This document shows positions 35,792 to 53,754 of a DNA stretch of 64,000 nt, piece by piece; within the stretch, counting starts at the first letter, position 1; every line of letters begins with the position of its first letter. This DNA is from JAEUWI01 sp942492815 (GTDB lineage Bacteria; Hydrogenedentota; Hydrogenedentia; Hydrogenedentales; JAEUWI01): assembly GCA_942492815.1 (NCBI GenBank), contig OW818658.1, positions 4,960,001 through 5,024,000 on the forward strand. The letters are read 5' to 3'. The notes under the pieces are model-generated. The model was given only the letters and a program-made list of their open reading frames with translations. It was not told the DNA's origin and ran no database searches. The position numbers and the translations under genes were made by a program.

Positions 35792-36429
35792 CTAGTCATT
35801 CCTCTATCGGCATGGGGCCGTTCAGACCTTGAAGGTTACGTACCTATATTTGCTCGCCCCGCGATCACGTGTTGTCCCGGCGGGCCGCGGACGGATATCT
35901 CCGCCCGGCGGGGTTCGATGCCCGCCAGTATGGCACAACGCGCCGCTCAAGAAACAAGCGTAACAGAGTCCCCACTTCCAAGCGCAACCCAGAATCAGCC
36001 CTGATACTGGGCGACTCCAAACGGGAGGAAATTTTTGACAAATACGCGGTCTAAGTGTAGAATTTCACCAATTATACTCTTTGCTCATCATTCACCCCAT
36101 TGGGGCGGGGGGGCCGAGAGAAAGCGTGGTAAACACGCGGATTCAGCGGGCTTCTGGTAATAGCGAGTGCGCACAAATCCGAGAAAACCGTATGGACACC
36201 TGGGGAAAGGTATGCCAGCAACGGATACCACGCATTGGCCGCCCTCGGGGCGGACACGGGGAGATTGCAAGGTATGAGTTCAGCCAGGGGACCCTTACTG
36301 GGTTCGTTTGCCGGACTTCGCCCGCGCCGATGCGCGTCTGTCCATCACGCCAGTTATTACTTCGTGGCATGTGACCACGAGGCAACGTCAAGAAGAGGGG
36401 CCAGTGATGGCTTGGATGGGAATTCTGAG
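35792..36429. other. Intergenic region with MCP promoter and long leader
   Basis: About 640 bases separate the divergent M16 peptidase and chemoreceptor genes. A near-consensus promoter at 36035-36063 faces the chemoreceptor and would give a leader of about 360 bases. Several GC hairpins occur (for example CCCCATTGGGG near 36097). I compared the leader by eye with the c-di-GMP, TPP, glycine and cobalamin riboswitch cores and found none. Confidence 0.5.
36035..36063 (+). promoter_or_regulatory. Near-consensus promoter upstream of the chemoreceptor
   Basis: TTGACA (36035-36040) and TAGAAT (36058-36063) are separated by exactly 17 bases. Confidence 0.6.
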
Positions 36430-38199
36430 ATGAAAAATCTCTCGCTCAGCGCAAAAATCGTGGTCCTTGGGATTGTTCTTCCGAGTATCCTGGTGTCGAT
36501 TCTTTTCGTACTCTACTACCTCGGCGCGCGACATGCGGGTATCGAAGCCATGCTGGCCGAGGCTCGGGATGTCTGTCTTGCCACGGAGGCGGTGCGCGAG
36601 GGCATGGAAGACAAATGGGAACGTGGAGTCTTCACGCAGGAACAGTTGCGAACCTGGGCGGATGCAGGCGAGCTGGAAAAAATCCTGTCGGCCGTTCCGG
36701 TAGTCTCGGCCTGGGAGGCGGCGCAAAAGAAGCAGGAGGAAGCGGGCTACGAGTTCCGCACGCCGAAGAACGAGCCGCGCAACAAGCGCAACACGCCGGA
36801 CCCCTTTGAGTCCGAGGCGCTGGCCGCCCTGGAAGCGGGCGCGGAGGAGTATTGGGGCATCGACGAGAACATGAATGCCATCCGCTATCTCCGGCCGGTA
36901 AAGCTCACGGAGAACTGCCTCCTCTGCCACGGTGATCCGGCCACATCCAACGCGATCTGGGGCAACACCGAAGGCAAAGATCCGACGGGCGTGACGATGG
37001 AAAACTGGAAAGCCGGCGAGGTTCACGGCGCTTTTGAGACGATCTTCTCCATGGACGATCTGGACCGGAGTCTCCGCGCGACGATGATGACAGGTGCCTT
37101 GATTGTGCTGATCGGTCTGGCGGTCATGTCCATCATTTTCGTTGTAACGATCCGCAGGCAGGTTTCCCGCCCGGTTCTCGATGTTTCCGGACGCCTGCTG
37201 AATATGGCCGAGGGCAATTTCACTGGTGAGTTCGATCCGTCTTCGCTGGAGCGAAAGGATGAGATGGGCGCGATGGCCCGGGCCATGGCCAAACTGAACA
37301 GTGATTTAAGAAAGTCTCTCGGTGACGTGCGCAACGGCGTTTCCACCCTGGCCTCGGCTTCGACCGAATTAACGAGTATCGCCCAGGGCATGACCCGGAG
37401 CTCCGCGGACACTTCGGAGCGCGCGACCATGGTCGCGGCGGCTGCCGAAGAAATGTCTGCAAACTCCATGTCGGTTTCTTCGGGCATGGAGCAGACGGCC
37501 AACAATCTCCAGAGCGTGGCGGCCGCCACGGAGGAGATGACCGCCACTATGGCCGATGTTGCCGGGAATACCGATAAGGCGCGGGGCACCACACAGCAAG
37601 CGGTCCAGCAGGCGGAGCGGGTAACGGGCACGATGCGGGAGTTGGGACGGGCTGCGCAGGAGATCGGAAAAGTCACCGAGACCATCACCAGCATCTCGAA
37701 TCAGACCAACCTGCTGGCGCTGAACGCGACTATTGAAGCCGCTCGCGCCGGTGCCGCGGGCAAGGGCTTCGCCGTGGTCGCGACCGAGATCAAAGAACTC
37801 GCCCAGCAGACCGCCATGGCGACAGAAGAAATCAAGGCAAAAATCTCCGGTATCCAGTCGTCCACCCGTGGCGCGGTGACGGATATTGAATCGATTTCAA
37901 AGGTTATCCGCGATGTAAGCGAACTCGTAGGCGCCATCTCGGCGGCCATCGATGAACAGTCCGTGGCCACCCGTGACATCGCCATGAATATCTCTCAGGG
38001 CACACGGGGAGTGCAGGAAGCGAATGACCGCGTGGCCCAGACGGCCGAGGCGGCCCTTTCCGTCGCCCGCGACATCGCCGGGGTCGATCAGGCTGGACAG
38101 GAGATGAATGAGGGAAGCTCCCAGGTCCACATCGCCGCCTCCGAGCTTTCGCGCCTGGCCGAGCAGCTTCAGTCAATGCTGGCCCGCTTCAAAGTCTAG
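36430..38199 (+). CDS. Methyl-accepting chemotaxis protein with haem-c sensor domain
   Basis: This 589-residue receptor has a first membrane helix (VVLGIVLPSILVSILFVLYYL), a periplasmic domain of about 170 residues, a second helix (MMTGALIVLIGLAVMSIIFV), a HAMP segment and a long coiled-coil signalling domain whose tip is ITSISNQTNLLALNATIEAARAG. The periplasmic domain ends NCLLCHGDP, a CxxCH site (C163, C166, H167) for covalent haem c, in a Tll0287/DUF3365-like sensor layout. It probably senses redox state or a diatomic gas. No other chemotaxis genes are in the window. The ATG at 36430 sits just before the first helix; longer frames upstream lack support. Confidence 0.92.
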   Translation: MKNLSLSAKIVVLGIVLPSILVSILFVLYYLGARHAGIEAMLAEARDVCLATEAVREGMEDKWERGVFTQEQLRTWADAGELEKILSAVPVVSAWEAAQKKQEEAGYEFRTPKNEPRNKRNTPDPFESEALAALEAGAEEYWGIDENMNAIRYLRPVKLTENCLLCHGDPATSNAIWGNTEGKDPTGVTMENWKAGEVHGAFETIFSMDDLDRSLRATMMTGALIVLIGLAVMSIIFVVTIRRQVSRPVLDVSGRLLNMAEGNFTGEFDPSSLERKDEMGAMARAMAKLNSDLRKSLGDVRNGVSTLASASTELTSIAQGMTRSSADTSERATMVAAAAEEMSANSMSVSSGMEQTANNLQSVAAATEEMTATMADVAGNTDKARGTTQQAVQQAERVTGTMRELGRAAQEIGKVTETITSISNQTNLLALNATIEAARAGAAGKGFAVVATEIKELAQQTAMATEEIKAKISGIQSSTRGAVTDIESISKVIRDVSELVGAISAAIDEQSVATRDIAMNISQGTRGVQEANDRVAQTAEAALSVARDIAGVDQAGQEMNEGSSQVHIAASELSRLAEQLQSMLARFKV

Positions 38200-38235
38200 C
38201 CGGAAAAACGAAGGCCACTTTCTCCAGAAACCAAG

Positions 38236-38264
38236 AGGGCAGGCAGGATAATCCTGCCTGCCCT
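38236..38264 (+). terminator. Intrinsic terminator after the chemoreceptor gene
   Basis: AGGGCAGGCAGGA and TCCTGCCTGCCCT form a perfect 13-base stem with a 3-base loop, followed by TTGTGTTT. It probably also serves the convergent haloperoxidase-like gene. Confidence 0.85.
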
Positions 38265-38293
38265 TTGTGTTTAGAACTGAAGTCCTATTCTGG

Positions 38294-40372
38294 CTATTCC
38301 GTCGCCCCGAAGCTGGTCTTACTCCAGAGTGCGAGTGTAATCGAGGCCATTCCCATCAGGAAAAGATTGCCTGCGCCACCACGCCCTGGGAGCCCGTTGC
38401 CCTTAAGCGACAGAGGACAGCCACCTTCTCCTTCTCCTTCTCCTTCTCCTTCTCCTTCACCTTCGCCCTCTCCTTCGCCCTCTCCTTCGCCCTCTCCCTC
38501 ACCCTCGCCCTCGCCTTCGCCTTCGCCTTCGCCCTCTCCTTCTCCTTCACCTTCCGCGCCAGCTCCGTAGTAGCGCTGGACGTGCTCCCAGGCCCGCAAT
38601 CCAACCTGATTGCCTATGATTCGACCGGGGATGTCATCCTGGCGGGGGTGAATACCACCGTAGATCCGCGAAAGGGCGGATTCGTCCGCAGCATCGAAGT
38701 AGGTGGCCCATTGAAGGTGTACATCTTCCGTGGGGCCTTCCTCGAAGACCAGAAACTCATTCTGCGGTGCCAGGAACTCGCCCATGCCGCCGGGGAAGAA
38801 TTCGCTGCCCGTGATGGCCGTCAGCACTTCGGCGCCGGATCGACTGAAGGTGCTGTGGCCCGAAACATAGCCGGAGAAGGGCGGCGACACAAAGGTGGGC
38901 CGCTGGTAGGGCACCCAATCGAGAGCGCGATGCCACCGGACGCCACTGTACTCCGTCTCTGGATTATCGGGGGCACCGGGCCAGGCGTAGACGGCCAGTT
39001 CGCCCTCGAAAGCAGCCAGAGCGGCATGGCGTTCGCCGGCGGTCGTCGTTTCTGCGGTGATACGCTCGATCAGGCCCGGAACGAGCGGAAGGCCCAGCGC
39101 GTGATAATCCGCCGCTTCCGTCTCCGTAGACTGGCCGAGTCCCGCCATATAGCGCACGTGAGAGATGGGCCGGGACGTATCATAAAAACCCTTTGCGCCC
39201 CAGGCACAGATGGCGGCATCGTGGAGCGCGCCGTTGAGCACCAGATAGAGCTTTACGTCCCACTCCAGATCATCGAGGATGGGCCCCTCGCCCCCCAGAC
39301 GCTTCTCGAAGAGCGGGTGATCGGAAACGTAGTTCGCGACGGTATTCCAATGGCCCGGCGGCGTCTCGGAGTCGGGCCCGTCGGCCCAGAACTCGGCCAG
39401 GATTCGGGCGTAGTCGCCGCGCTTCACCAGATTCGGGGCATAGGGTTCGCCCGTGACGGGATTCAGGTCGCGGCCGGGGCCATCATAGGTTCCCAGTGGC
39501 GCGTTGCCACGGCCACCGGGGGAGATGTCGATCATCACCCCGTCATCCGGATCGAGATAGCTGCTGACTTCGATGATGTGGACGACATTCGAGATGAATT
39601 CTTCGCTGCCCACACCGCCCAGCAGCGGCGGCGTGCCGGGATCGAAGTGGGTGTTGGGCGATCGATCGTCCTCGGTGAGACCGAAAGGAGTCACGGCGGT
39701 CCAGTGGGGTGTCAGGTGAGGCGGATAGGGCCCCAGGACGATCCCCGATTGGTCGATGAAGAACTCCAGCGCCAGCGGCTGCCAGCGGTTGGGATCCACC
39801 ATCACTGTGCCGGGGAGGGCTACTACACAGGGTTCGTTCACGGGCACATAGCCGTTGGTCGCCGCGAAGCCGTTCTGCTCGTTGGACCCGTCGGTCAGAC
39901 CAAACGCCAGCACGGCGGCGGCAATACGATTGCCGAGTGCCGCGGGTGAATCGCCCTCCGTTGATTCGAAGGTCCGATCATAGCCCTGCTCGTCCATGGC
40001 CGCGTCGAACTCCGCCAGGGAGACGACCGCGCCGGGCGAAGTGGCGAAGCGCGCCCGAAGTATCCGATAGGCCGCGAAGCTCAGGGCCTCCGAGCGGTCC
40101 GCATCGGGATCGTCGGAACTCAGCTTCTCTTCGATAAGATAATTTTGCGCATCCGGATCGTAGGCCGCCCACGCGTCCCACATGGCGATGGACACATGGA
40201 ACAGGTTGCGCGCGTGGACTGTGGGGCGCGCGCGGTCCCGCCGGATGGCGAAGAGCATCTCTTCGTTCCACGTGCGCGCCGCGGAATGCTCCTGCGCCTC
40301 TACGGGAAAGAGCGGCGCGAGCAGGCCCGGGAGCAGCAGCGCAATTCCAATCAATCGAGTCGACTTCAACAC
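38294..40372 (-). CDS. Vanadium-dependent haloperoxidase-like protein with GE tract and Cys-type tail
   Basis: The 692-residue product has an export signal, then a PAP2/vanadium-haloperoxidase-type catalytic domain: RPISHVRYM, FSGYVSGHSTFSRSG (the SGH phosphate/vanadate-binding motif near residue 505) and RIYGGIHPRQDD (the RxxxxH motif). A GE tract of about 43 residues (near 606-650) then leads to GGCPLSL, a hydrophobic stretch NLFLMGMASITLALW and a short end. Family members oxidise halides with H2O2 or act as phosphatases. Start is a GTG with GGGAGGA upstream. It follows the giant lipoprotein gene after 24 bases, suggesting co-transcription and a shared surface location. Confidence 0.88.
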   Translation of the reverse strand: MLKSTRLIGIALLLPGLLAPLFPVEAQEHSAARTWNEEMLFAIRRDRARPTVHARNLFHVSIAMWDAWAAYDPDAQNYLIEEKLSSDDPDADRSEALSFAAYRILRARFATSPGAVVSLAEFDAAMDEQGYDRTFESTEGDSPAALGNRIAAAVLAFGLTDGSNEQNGFAATNGYVPVNEPCVVALPGTVMVDPNRWQPLALEFFIDQSGIVLGPYPPHLTPHWTAVTPFGLTEDDRSPNTHFDPGTPPLLGGVGSEEFISNVVHIIEVSSYLDPDDGVMIDISPGGRGNAPLGTYDGPGRDLNPVTGEPYAPNLVKRGDYARILAEFWADGPDSETPPGHWNTVANYVSDHPLFEKRLGGEGPILDDLEWDVKLYLVLNGALHDAAICAWGAKGFYDTSRPISHVRYMAGLGQSTETEAADYHALGLPLVPGLIERITAETTTAGERHAALAAFEGELAVYAWPGAPDNPETEYSGVRWHRALDWVPYQRPTFVSPPFSGYVSGHSTFSRSGAEVLTAITGSEFFPGGMGEFLAPQNEFLVFEEGPTEDVHLQWATYFDAADESALSRIYGGIHPRQDDIPGRIIGNQVGLRAWEHVQRYYGAGAEGEGEGEGEGEGEGEGEGEGEGEGEGEGEGEGEGEGEGEGEGEGGCPLSLKGNGLPGRGGAGNLFLMGMASITLALWSKTSFGATE
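38424..38553 (-). repeat. Hexanucleotide GE-coding repeat in the haloperoxidase-like gene
   Basis: About 21 hexamer units, with synonymous blocks, encode the GE linker between the catalytic domain and the Cys-containing C-terminal tail. Confidence 0.92.
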
Positions 40373-40396
40373 AAGTCCTCCCTCACAGGTTTAATT

Positions 40397-49117
<8,721 letters not shown>

Positions 49118-49210
49118 GGGATCGCCTCGCCGACACCATTCCCGTAAGAGGTGGCGGCAGTTGCTTGAGAAAGATTCAGGTGCAGGCGTGGTCAGCCCAT
49201 GTCACGAAAA

Positions 49211-49230
49211 TGCGCGATCATGATCGCGCA
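49211..49230. promoter_or_regulatory. Perfect 20-base palindrome, possible operator
   Basis: TGCGCGATCATGATCGCGCA reads the same on both strands. It lies in the 5' leader of the giant lipoprotein gene, between its candidate promoter and the start codon. Confidence 0.45.
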
Positions 49231-49313
49231 ATTCGCACTGCCTGCGGAGATTTCACGCCTGGAGTTGCTACCGTCATCCTTGAAATGGTCATTGGTACAA
49301 TGCCGCCAAACCG

Positions 49314-49342
49314 ACCATAGCACGACGTGGGCAATAATGCAA
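49314..49342 (-). promoter_or_regulatory. Candidate promoter of the giant lipoprotein gene
   Basis: On the minus strand TTGCAT (49342-49337) and TATGGT (49319-49314) are 17 bases apart, about 190 bases upstream of the ATG. The rest of the 414-base divergent region toward the TPR gene shows no other clear element. Confidence 0.4.
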
Positions 49343-49531
49343 TAGCCCATTTGTGTTTTTTGATTCGAGCGCGCCGATCGGCAAATTTTTGGCGCCCGAG
49401 GTTTGGTATCAAGGATGTATATTGCTCGAGTTGGGTGTCCTGCGGCGGGTTTCACTTGCTATCATTCCAGACAGGGGGCGCCATGGAAGCGTCATCCCTT
49501 TCGAAATTTCCTTTACAGAAGGGGGCAGAAT

Positions 49532-50785
49532 ATGGACACATTGGTCGCGAAAGCATGGAAGCAACTTTCTAAAATCTACTTTCACGAGATTTGCGACCTG
49601 CTCAAGGCGGAGAACGAACAAGAGGCGGCCTGCCGCACGGGCTGCTGCGGGCTCCCCTTGCCCGCTGGCCGACACAGGTTGCACGAGAAGGCGGTGTATG
49701 CGATCAAGCAAGCGGTTGCCTGCGGACTATCGACACCCGGCCTCTACCAGACTCTATACTGGCACTATCACTACCTCGGCCAATTTGATTTGGGCGCGGA
49801 GGCCTGCCGAAAGGCGCTGGAACTCGACGGGAATTCCGCCTACGCTGCCCATGGTTTGGGAATTTGCCTGAAGTCACTCGGACGAGTCGACGAAGCCATA
49901 GAGCCTCTGGAGCATGCGGTTGCGCTGGACCCTGAATCCCCAGGTGCCCTGGAGAACTTGATCGCGTGTCACGAACAATTAGGCCACGGTGACGAGGCGA
50001 GCCGGCTCGCCCGCAAGGGACTGGATCGCTTTCCCGATCATGTCCCCTTCATGCGATCGCTGTACCACCAGCTCGAACGAGCAAAACGCCACGACGATGC
50101 GAAAGTACTCGCAGAGCGGGCCGCAGCACTCGCCCCGGATGATTACGCGCCACAAGTCGCATTGGGTCACATTTACCGCAAGCTGGTGCAACACACCGAG
50201 GCCATCGAGGCCTTCAAGGAAGCACTGCGCCTGTCCCCCGGCAATTCGAGCGCGCTGGGACCGCTTGTCGACGCACTGGAAAAGGCGGGCAGGGCAGAAG
50301 AAATTCCGGATATCCTGGAGGAACAGGCGCGATTCGATTTCGATGCGGTGAACGGCGGCCGTCTCGGAGAAAATCTGTGTCGATACGGACGCTTTGAAAG
50401 CGCCATCCGGGTATTGAAGCAGGTCACGTTGATGCTTCCGCAGTTCCTTGAACCCCACGTGTGGCTTGCCCGAGCCTTTCGCGCATTGGAACGAGAAGAC
50501 GAGGCCTTAACGGTCTTGAAGGCCGCCGTCGAACACGCGCGGGATTCCATCAAACGGCTGGACGACATGCTCCCGGAATTAAGAGCAATGGATGAACGAC
50601 CCAACCAACCCAATCTGCGGCTCGCGGAAACCTTCGAAATCTACACATACAAAAATGCCATCCATGCCTTCCTTGAAGCGGGCGCGCTAGATGAGGCCCG
50701 AAGGCACCTCCCCCGACTCGAATGCCTGGACGCGGAGAAGGCCCAATACTTCGCGGAAAAAATTCGTGCGCAAGACGCTGACTGA
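49532..50785 (+). CDS. TPR-repeat protein
   Basis: The 417-residue product is built of tetratricopeptide repeats: clear units are LGAEACRKALELDGNSAYAA, AIEPLEHAVALDPESPGALE, EASRLARKGLDRFPDHVPFM, AKVLAERAAALAPDDYAPQV, AIEAFKEALRLSPGNSSALG and AIRVLKQVTLMLPQFLEPHV. No signal peptide is visible, so it is probably a cytoplasmic scaffold. An N-terminal Cys cluster (CRTGCCGL) is unusual. GGGGGCAG lies upstream of the ATG at 49532; a longer frame upstream to 49403 is unlikely. It is divergent from the giant lipoprotein gene. Partner unknown. Confidence 0.85.
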   Translation: MDTLVAKAWKQLSKIYFHEICDLLKAENEQEAACRTGCCGLPLPAGRHRLHEKAVYAIKQAVACGLSTPGLYQTLYWHYHYLGQFDLGAEACRKALELDGNSAYAAHGLGICLKSLGRVDEAIEPLEHAVALDPESPGALENLIACHEQLGHGDEASRLARKGLDRFPDHVPFMRSLYHQLERAKRHDDAKVLAERAAALAPDDYAPQVALGHIYRKLVQHTEAIEAFKEALRLSPGNSSALGPLVDALEKAGRAEEIPDILEEQARFDFDAVNGGRLGENLCRYGRFESAIRVLKQVTLMLPQFLEPHVWLARAFRALEREDEALTVLKAAVEHARDSIKRLDDMLPELRAMDERPNQPNLRLAETFEIYTYKNAIHAFLEAGALDEARRHLPRLECLDAEKAQYFAEKIRAQDAD

Positions 50786-50863
50786 CTGAATACGCGATAG
50801 GCCAACTGGTCGCGAATCATTGTCAATGACTTCGTTTCCAGCGCCTGCCCAGTTCAAGAGAAT

Positions 50864-50896
50864 GGGGTGCTGCGGTGAACCTATCCGCAGCACCCC
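50864..50896. terminator. Stem-loop between convergent TPR and CehA/McbA-like genes
   Basis: GGGGTGCTGCGG and CCGCAGCACCCC form a perfect 12-base stem with a 9-base loop, ending 15 bases before the stop of the minus-strand gene. No clear T-run follows on either strand. Confidence 0.6.
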
Positions 50897-50911
50897 GGCA
50901 TCATGTTTACG

Positions 50912-53077
50912 TTACTTTCGCAGGGCGGCCTCGGCCTCGTGGGTCTTGCGCAGGGCCTCGTACTGGCCGCGGGCTTCCTGTACGCGCGTGCGCAGGGCTT
51001 CGGCCTGGAGGGCCAGCTCTTCGGCCCACTTGTTGGTGCCGATCTCGCCTTTCGCCTGTTTTTCCAGACCGTCGGCGATGAGTTTATCGATTTCGTCGAG
51101 ACTGGCCACGCGCTTGGCGAGGAGAGCGTCGACGGCGGTGTAGTCCCAGAAGCGAAGTCCGTCGCGCACGAGGTAGACGGGGGTGGTGTGGGCGCGGTAG
51201 CCCTCGGTGGCTTCGACGCGGGCGGCGAGCCAGCAGCCGTCCCCCGGCTCCACTTCGAGGTCGAGTTCCAGTTCGTCCGCCCCGCCTTCGGGCGCTTCGA
51301 CGGTCTGGATCACCTGCCCGTGCTTCACGATTTCGAGTTTCATGGGGGTGGTGAAGCCCGCCGCGCCCCAGGTGCGCGCGCGGACGCGGACGGTCTTGCC
51401 TTCTTTGATCGCCAGTTCATCGCCAGGGTAGGCCTTGTCCACGCGGAAGTCGATCATGGGTCCGTTGGTGACGAAGGTATTACCGCGCTCCAGGGCGGCG
51501 AACCACTTGTCGGCCGTGAAGGCGCCGCGGCCGGTGTGGGCGTAGACCCGCACCTCGCCCACGGTGCCGCCCCAGGGCACGTCGGACCCGGCGGAGGCTG
51601 TCACCTTGAAGCCGAGGTTCAGGAAGTCGTAGTAGAGGTCGGTGCCCAGATTGGCAAACTGGAGCAGCTCGACGAAGTCGATGAGGTCCTTCGGCGCGGC
51701 GAGGGTCATGCCCCGGTGCACGTAAAACAGATCGGTGTTGACGTGGGCAAAGCCGGAGAGGCCGCCCTGGGCCGCCACGTTTTCAAAGATCCAGTCGTAC
51801 TGGTAGTAGCGCGCGGTATCGCGGACCATGTCGGTGATGTTCAGGGAGATCGTGTGGCCGAGCTGGTCGTGGGTGCGGGGACATTCCTGACCGGGCACCA
51901 GAATATAGCCATCCTCCTGCACGCGATGTTCCGGGCCGAAGCCGCGCTGCTCGAACCAGGTGCGGTTCATGTCGCCCATCTTGAGGATATTGCCCAGGCG
52001 CACATCTTCCGCCTGGATCCAGGTCATCACCTGGCGGGTGTCCACATCGCTGAGCATCTGAAAGTGAATGTGGTCGTCGCCGCTGTACCATCCGGACTTG
52101 CGCATGTCCACCCAGCGCTCGGGCCGATAGGTCTTTTCGATGGTTTCGCCTTCGGTCACGGTGAAGCTATCAATAATCGGCACGTGCTCCGTGCCGCGGC
52201 GGATGACCACCTCCCACTCGCCGGGGGGCAGGGTCATGTCGATGGGATCGGGCACGCACCAGTAGTTTCCGGCAAGTTTGCCGTGGAGATTGGCGCGGCG
52301 GATGCCGGTGCTCGACCCCTGGGTGTCGAACTGGGGCGCGAATTCGAGGGCGTTGCGCGGTTTGTACTCGCTGCCGTTGGTCTTCCACAGCAGCCGCAGC
52401 ATGGCGGGCGCGGGCTTGCCGGTGTCGTCGGACAGCACGGCGAGCTTCAAGCGTCCCTGCTTTGGCGTGGTAATTTCGAGCGGCAGGGTGTAGCGATCGC
52501 GGCCCGGAAAATTGAGAAAGACTCGAACGGAGACGCTCCGCGCGGGCACATTGCGCAGGGAAATCAGCAGGTAGGTCGTGCGCGCGGGGTCGATCCCGTC
52601 CACGTCGACGAGATCGCGGCCGCCGGAGAAATCGAGCTCGGCCACTGCGCACTGGGGATTGCCCGCGCCCGCATTGATGCGATAGAGGAGGGCGCCCGAG
52701 TCGCCCGGCAGTGAAACCGGCAGCTTCGGAAAAGCCTGAGGGGTTGGAGCCAGGGTCAGGTCGGCGAGGGCCGGGACGCCATCGAGGAGTTGGATGAGCG
52801 CCGCTGCTTTCTCTTCCCGCTCCTTTGCCCCGTCGGCTTTGGCAGCGTCATCCGGGCCCCGCTCCATGTTGCGCTCGGCCCGGCGCAGTCCCCGGTTGAC
52901 TTCGTCCAGCGCGGTGCGGGTCGCCTCATCGAGGAGGTACCCGTGATATTGGCTGAGCGCGGCGGACAGGGCCGAAGCGCCCGGCACGCTGGTGGAGCCC
53001 TGTGCCCCCGCGACGGACGCCAGAATCAGCGCAATTCCCCACACGGTGATTTCCAAAAGCCTTCCCACTTGCTTCAT
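50912..53077 (-). CDS. CehA/McbA-family PHP-type metallohydrolase
   Basis: The 721-residue product has a signal peptide (EITVWGIALILASVAGAQG) and a large N-terminal beta region, then a PHP-like catalytic domain with the metal-binding SGWYSGDDHIH (about residue 330-340), MGDMNRTW, GHTISLNI, GLSGFAHVNTD and ASAGSDVPWGGTVG in CehA/McbA order. The family hydrolyses phosphoesters or similar bonds; CehA and McbA themselves cleave carbamate insecticides, but most members have unknown substrates. A coiled-coil-like C-terminal helix ends the protein. I chose the ATG at 53077 behind GGGAGAGAG; a longer frame overlaps the upstream gene. Confidence 0.8.
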   Translation of the reverse strand: MKQVGRLLEITVWGIALILASVAGAQGSTSVPGASALSAALSQYHGYLLDEATRTALDEVNRGLRRAERNMERGPDDAAKADGAKEREEKAAALIQLLDGVPALADLTLAPTPQAFPKLPVSLPGDSGALLYRINAGAGNPQCAVAELDFSGGRDLVDVDGIDPARTTYLLISLRNVPARSVSVRVFLNFPGRDRYTLPLEITTPKQGRLKLAVLSDDTGKPAPAMLRLLWKTNGSEYKPRNALEFAPQFDTQGSSTGIRRANLHGKLAGNYWCVPDPIDMTLPPGEWEVVIRRGTEHVPIIDSFTVTEGETIEKTYRPERWVDMRKSGWYSGDDHIHFQMLSDVDTRQVMTWIQAEDVRLGNILKMGDMNRTWFEQRGFGPEHRVQEDGYILVPGQECPRTHDQLGHTISLNITDMVRDTARYYQYDWIFENVAAQGGLSGFAHVNTDLFYVHRGMTLAAPKDLIDFVELLQFANLGTDLYYDFLNLGFKVTASAGSDVPWGGTVGEVRVYAHTGRGAFTADKWFAALERGNTFVTNGPMIDFRVDKAYPGDELAIKEGKTVRVRARTWGAAGFTTPMKLEIVKHGQVIQTVEAPEGGADELELDLEVEPGDGCWLAARVEATEGYRAHTTPVYLVRDGLRFWDYTAVDALLAKRVASLDEIDKLIADGLEKQAKGEIGTNKWAEELALQAEALRTRVQEARGQYEALRKTHEAEAALRK

Positions 53078-53093
53078 GGTCTCTCTCCCTTTC

Positions 53094-53714
53094 TTAGCGC
53101 GCCGGGGTAGTCCCAGTGCTTTTCCCATTCCCACCCAGTTGGGCCTCAAAGATTAGCGGTACGTCGGCCCCTTCCGCCCGGGGCCGTTCACGACCCCCGT
53201 TGGCCGCGCTGATCTGAATCCCGTCCTTCGCGGCGACGCGAAGGGACGCCATTGCCGGAACATCGGCAAAGAGGCTGTCATGCACTTCCAGCGCGGCCTT
53301 TCCATCGGGCAGCGCGGGCAAATCGGCAAAGAAATGGAGGCGGATCTCGAAGCGCAGGTGGGCTTCGCCCCCGGGCGGAACCGCGCACGCGATCTCAGGA
53401 TCGAAGCGGGACACAAGTTCCAGCGCGGCGCCGTCGACGTGCAGGAGCAGCGCCTTTTCCGCTTCCACCATGAGCGCCTTCTTGAAGGCCGCGCGCTCTT
53501 CGGCGCTGAAATCTCCATCGCCGTTCACATCGAGCGCACCGCGCCGGGCCTCCGCCTCGTCGTCGAAGAAGGTCAACTGGACCGTCAGGTCGAGGTACGT
53601 TTTCGACGCTTCCAGGAGAACGTCATGCTGAACATAGGCCGACAACGTCGAATGGGCCATGGCAAGACCGCAGGGAACTGCGAGCCAGACTGCCATGACC
53701 CATCGGAGTATCAT
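53094..53714 (-). CDS. Secreted protein with an EF-hand-like loop
   Basis: The 206-residue product has a signal peptide (VMAVWLAVPCGLAMA) and then HSTLSAYVQHDVLLEASKTY, a beta-rich body and a calcium-loop-like DVNGDGDFSAEE (about residues 62-73). I do not recognise the family; the layout of a leading beta strand, an EF-hand loop and a helix resembles periplasmic domains that precede metal transporters, but no transporter is fused or adjacent. It ends 17 bases before the start of the CehA/McbA-like gene, so the two are probably co-transcribed. Confidence 0.65.
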   Translation of the reverse strand: MILRWVMAVWLAVPCGLAMAHSTLSAYVQHDVLLEASKTYLDLTVQLTFFDDEAEARRGALDVNGDGDFSAEERAAFKKALMVEAEKALLLHVDGAALELVSRFDPEIACAVPPGGEAHLRFEIRLHFFADLPALPDGKAALEVHDSLFADVPAMASLRVAAKDGIQISAANGGRERPRAEGADVPLIFEAQLGGNGKSTGTTPAR

Positions 53715-53754
53715 CGGGACTATCCTTCCCGCCTCGGGCGAAGCGCCCTTCGGC

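Noticed and set aside
33833..36004. 723-codon open frame on the plus strand
   Set aside because: It is wholly antisense to the well-supported M16 peptidase gene; GC-rich codon use leaves the opposite frame open. Its translation shows no recognisable motif.
36064..36429. c-di-GMP, TPP, glycine or cobalamin riboswitch before the chemoreceptor
   Set aside because: None of the conserved core sequences could be found by eye in the leader.
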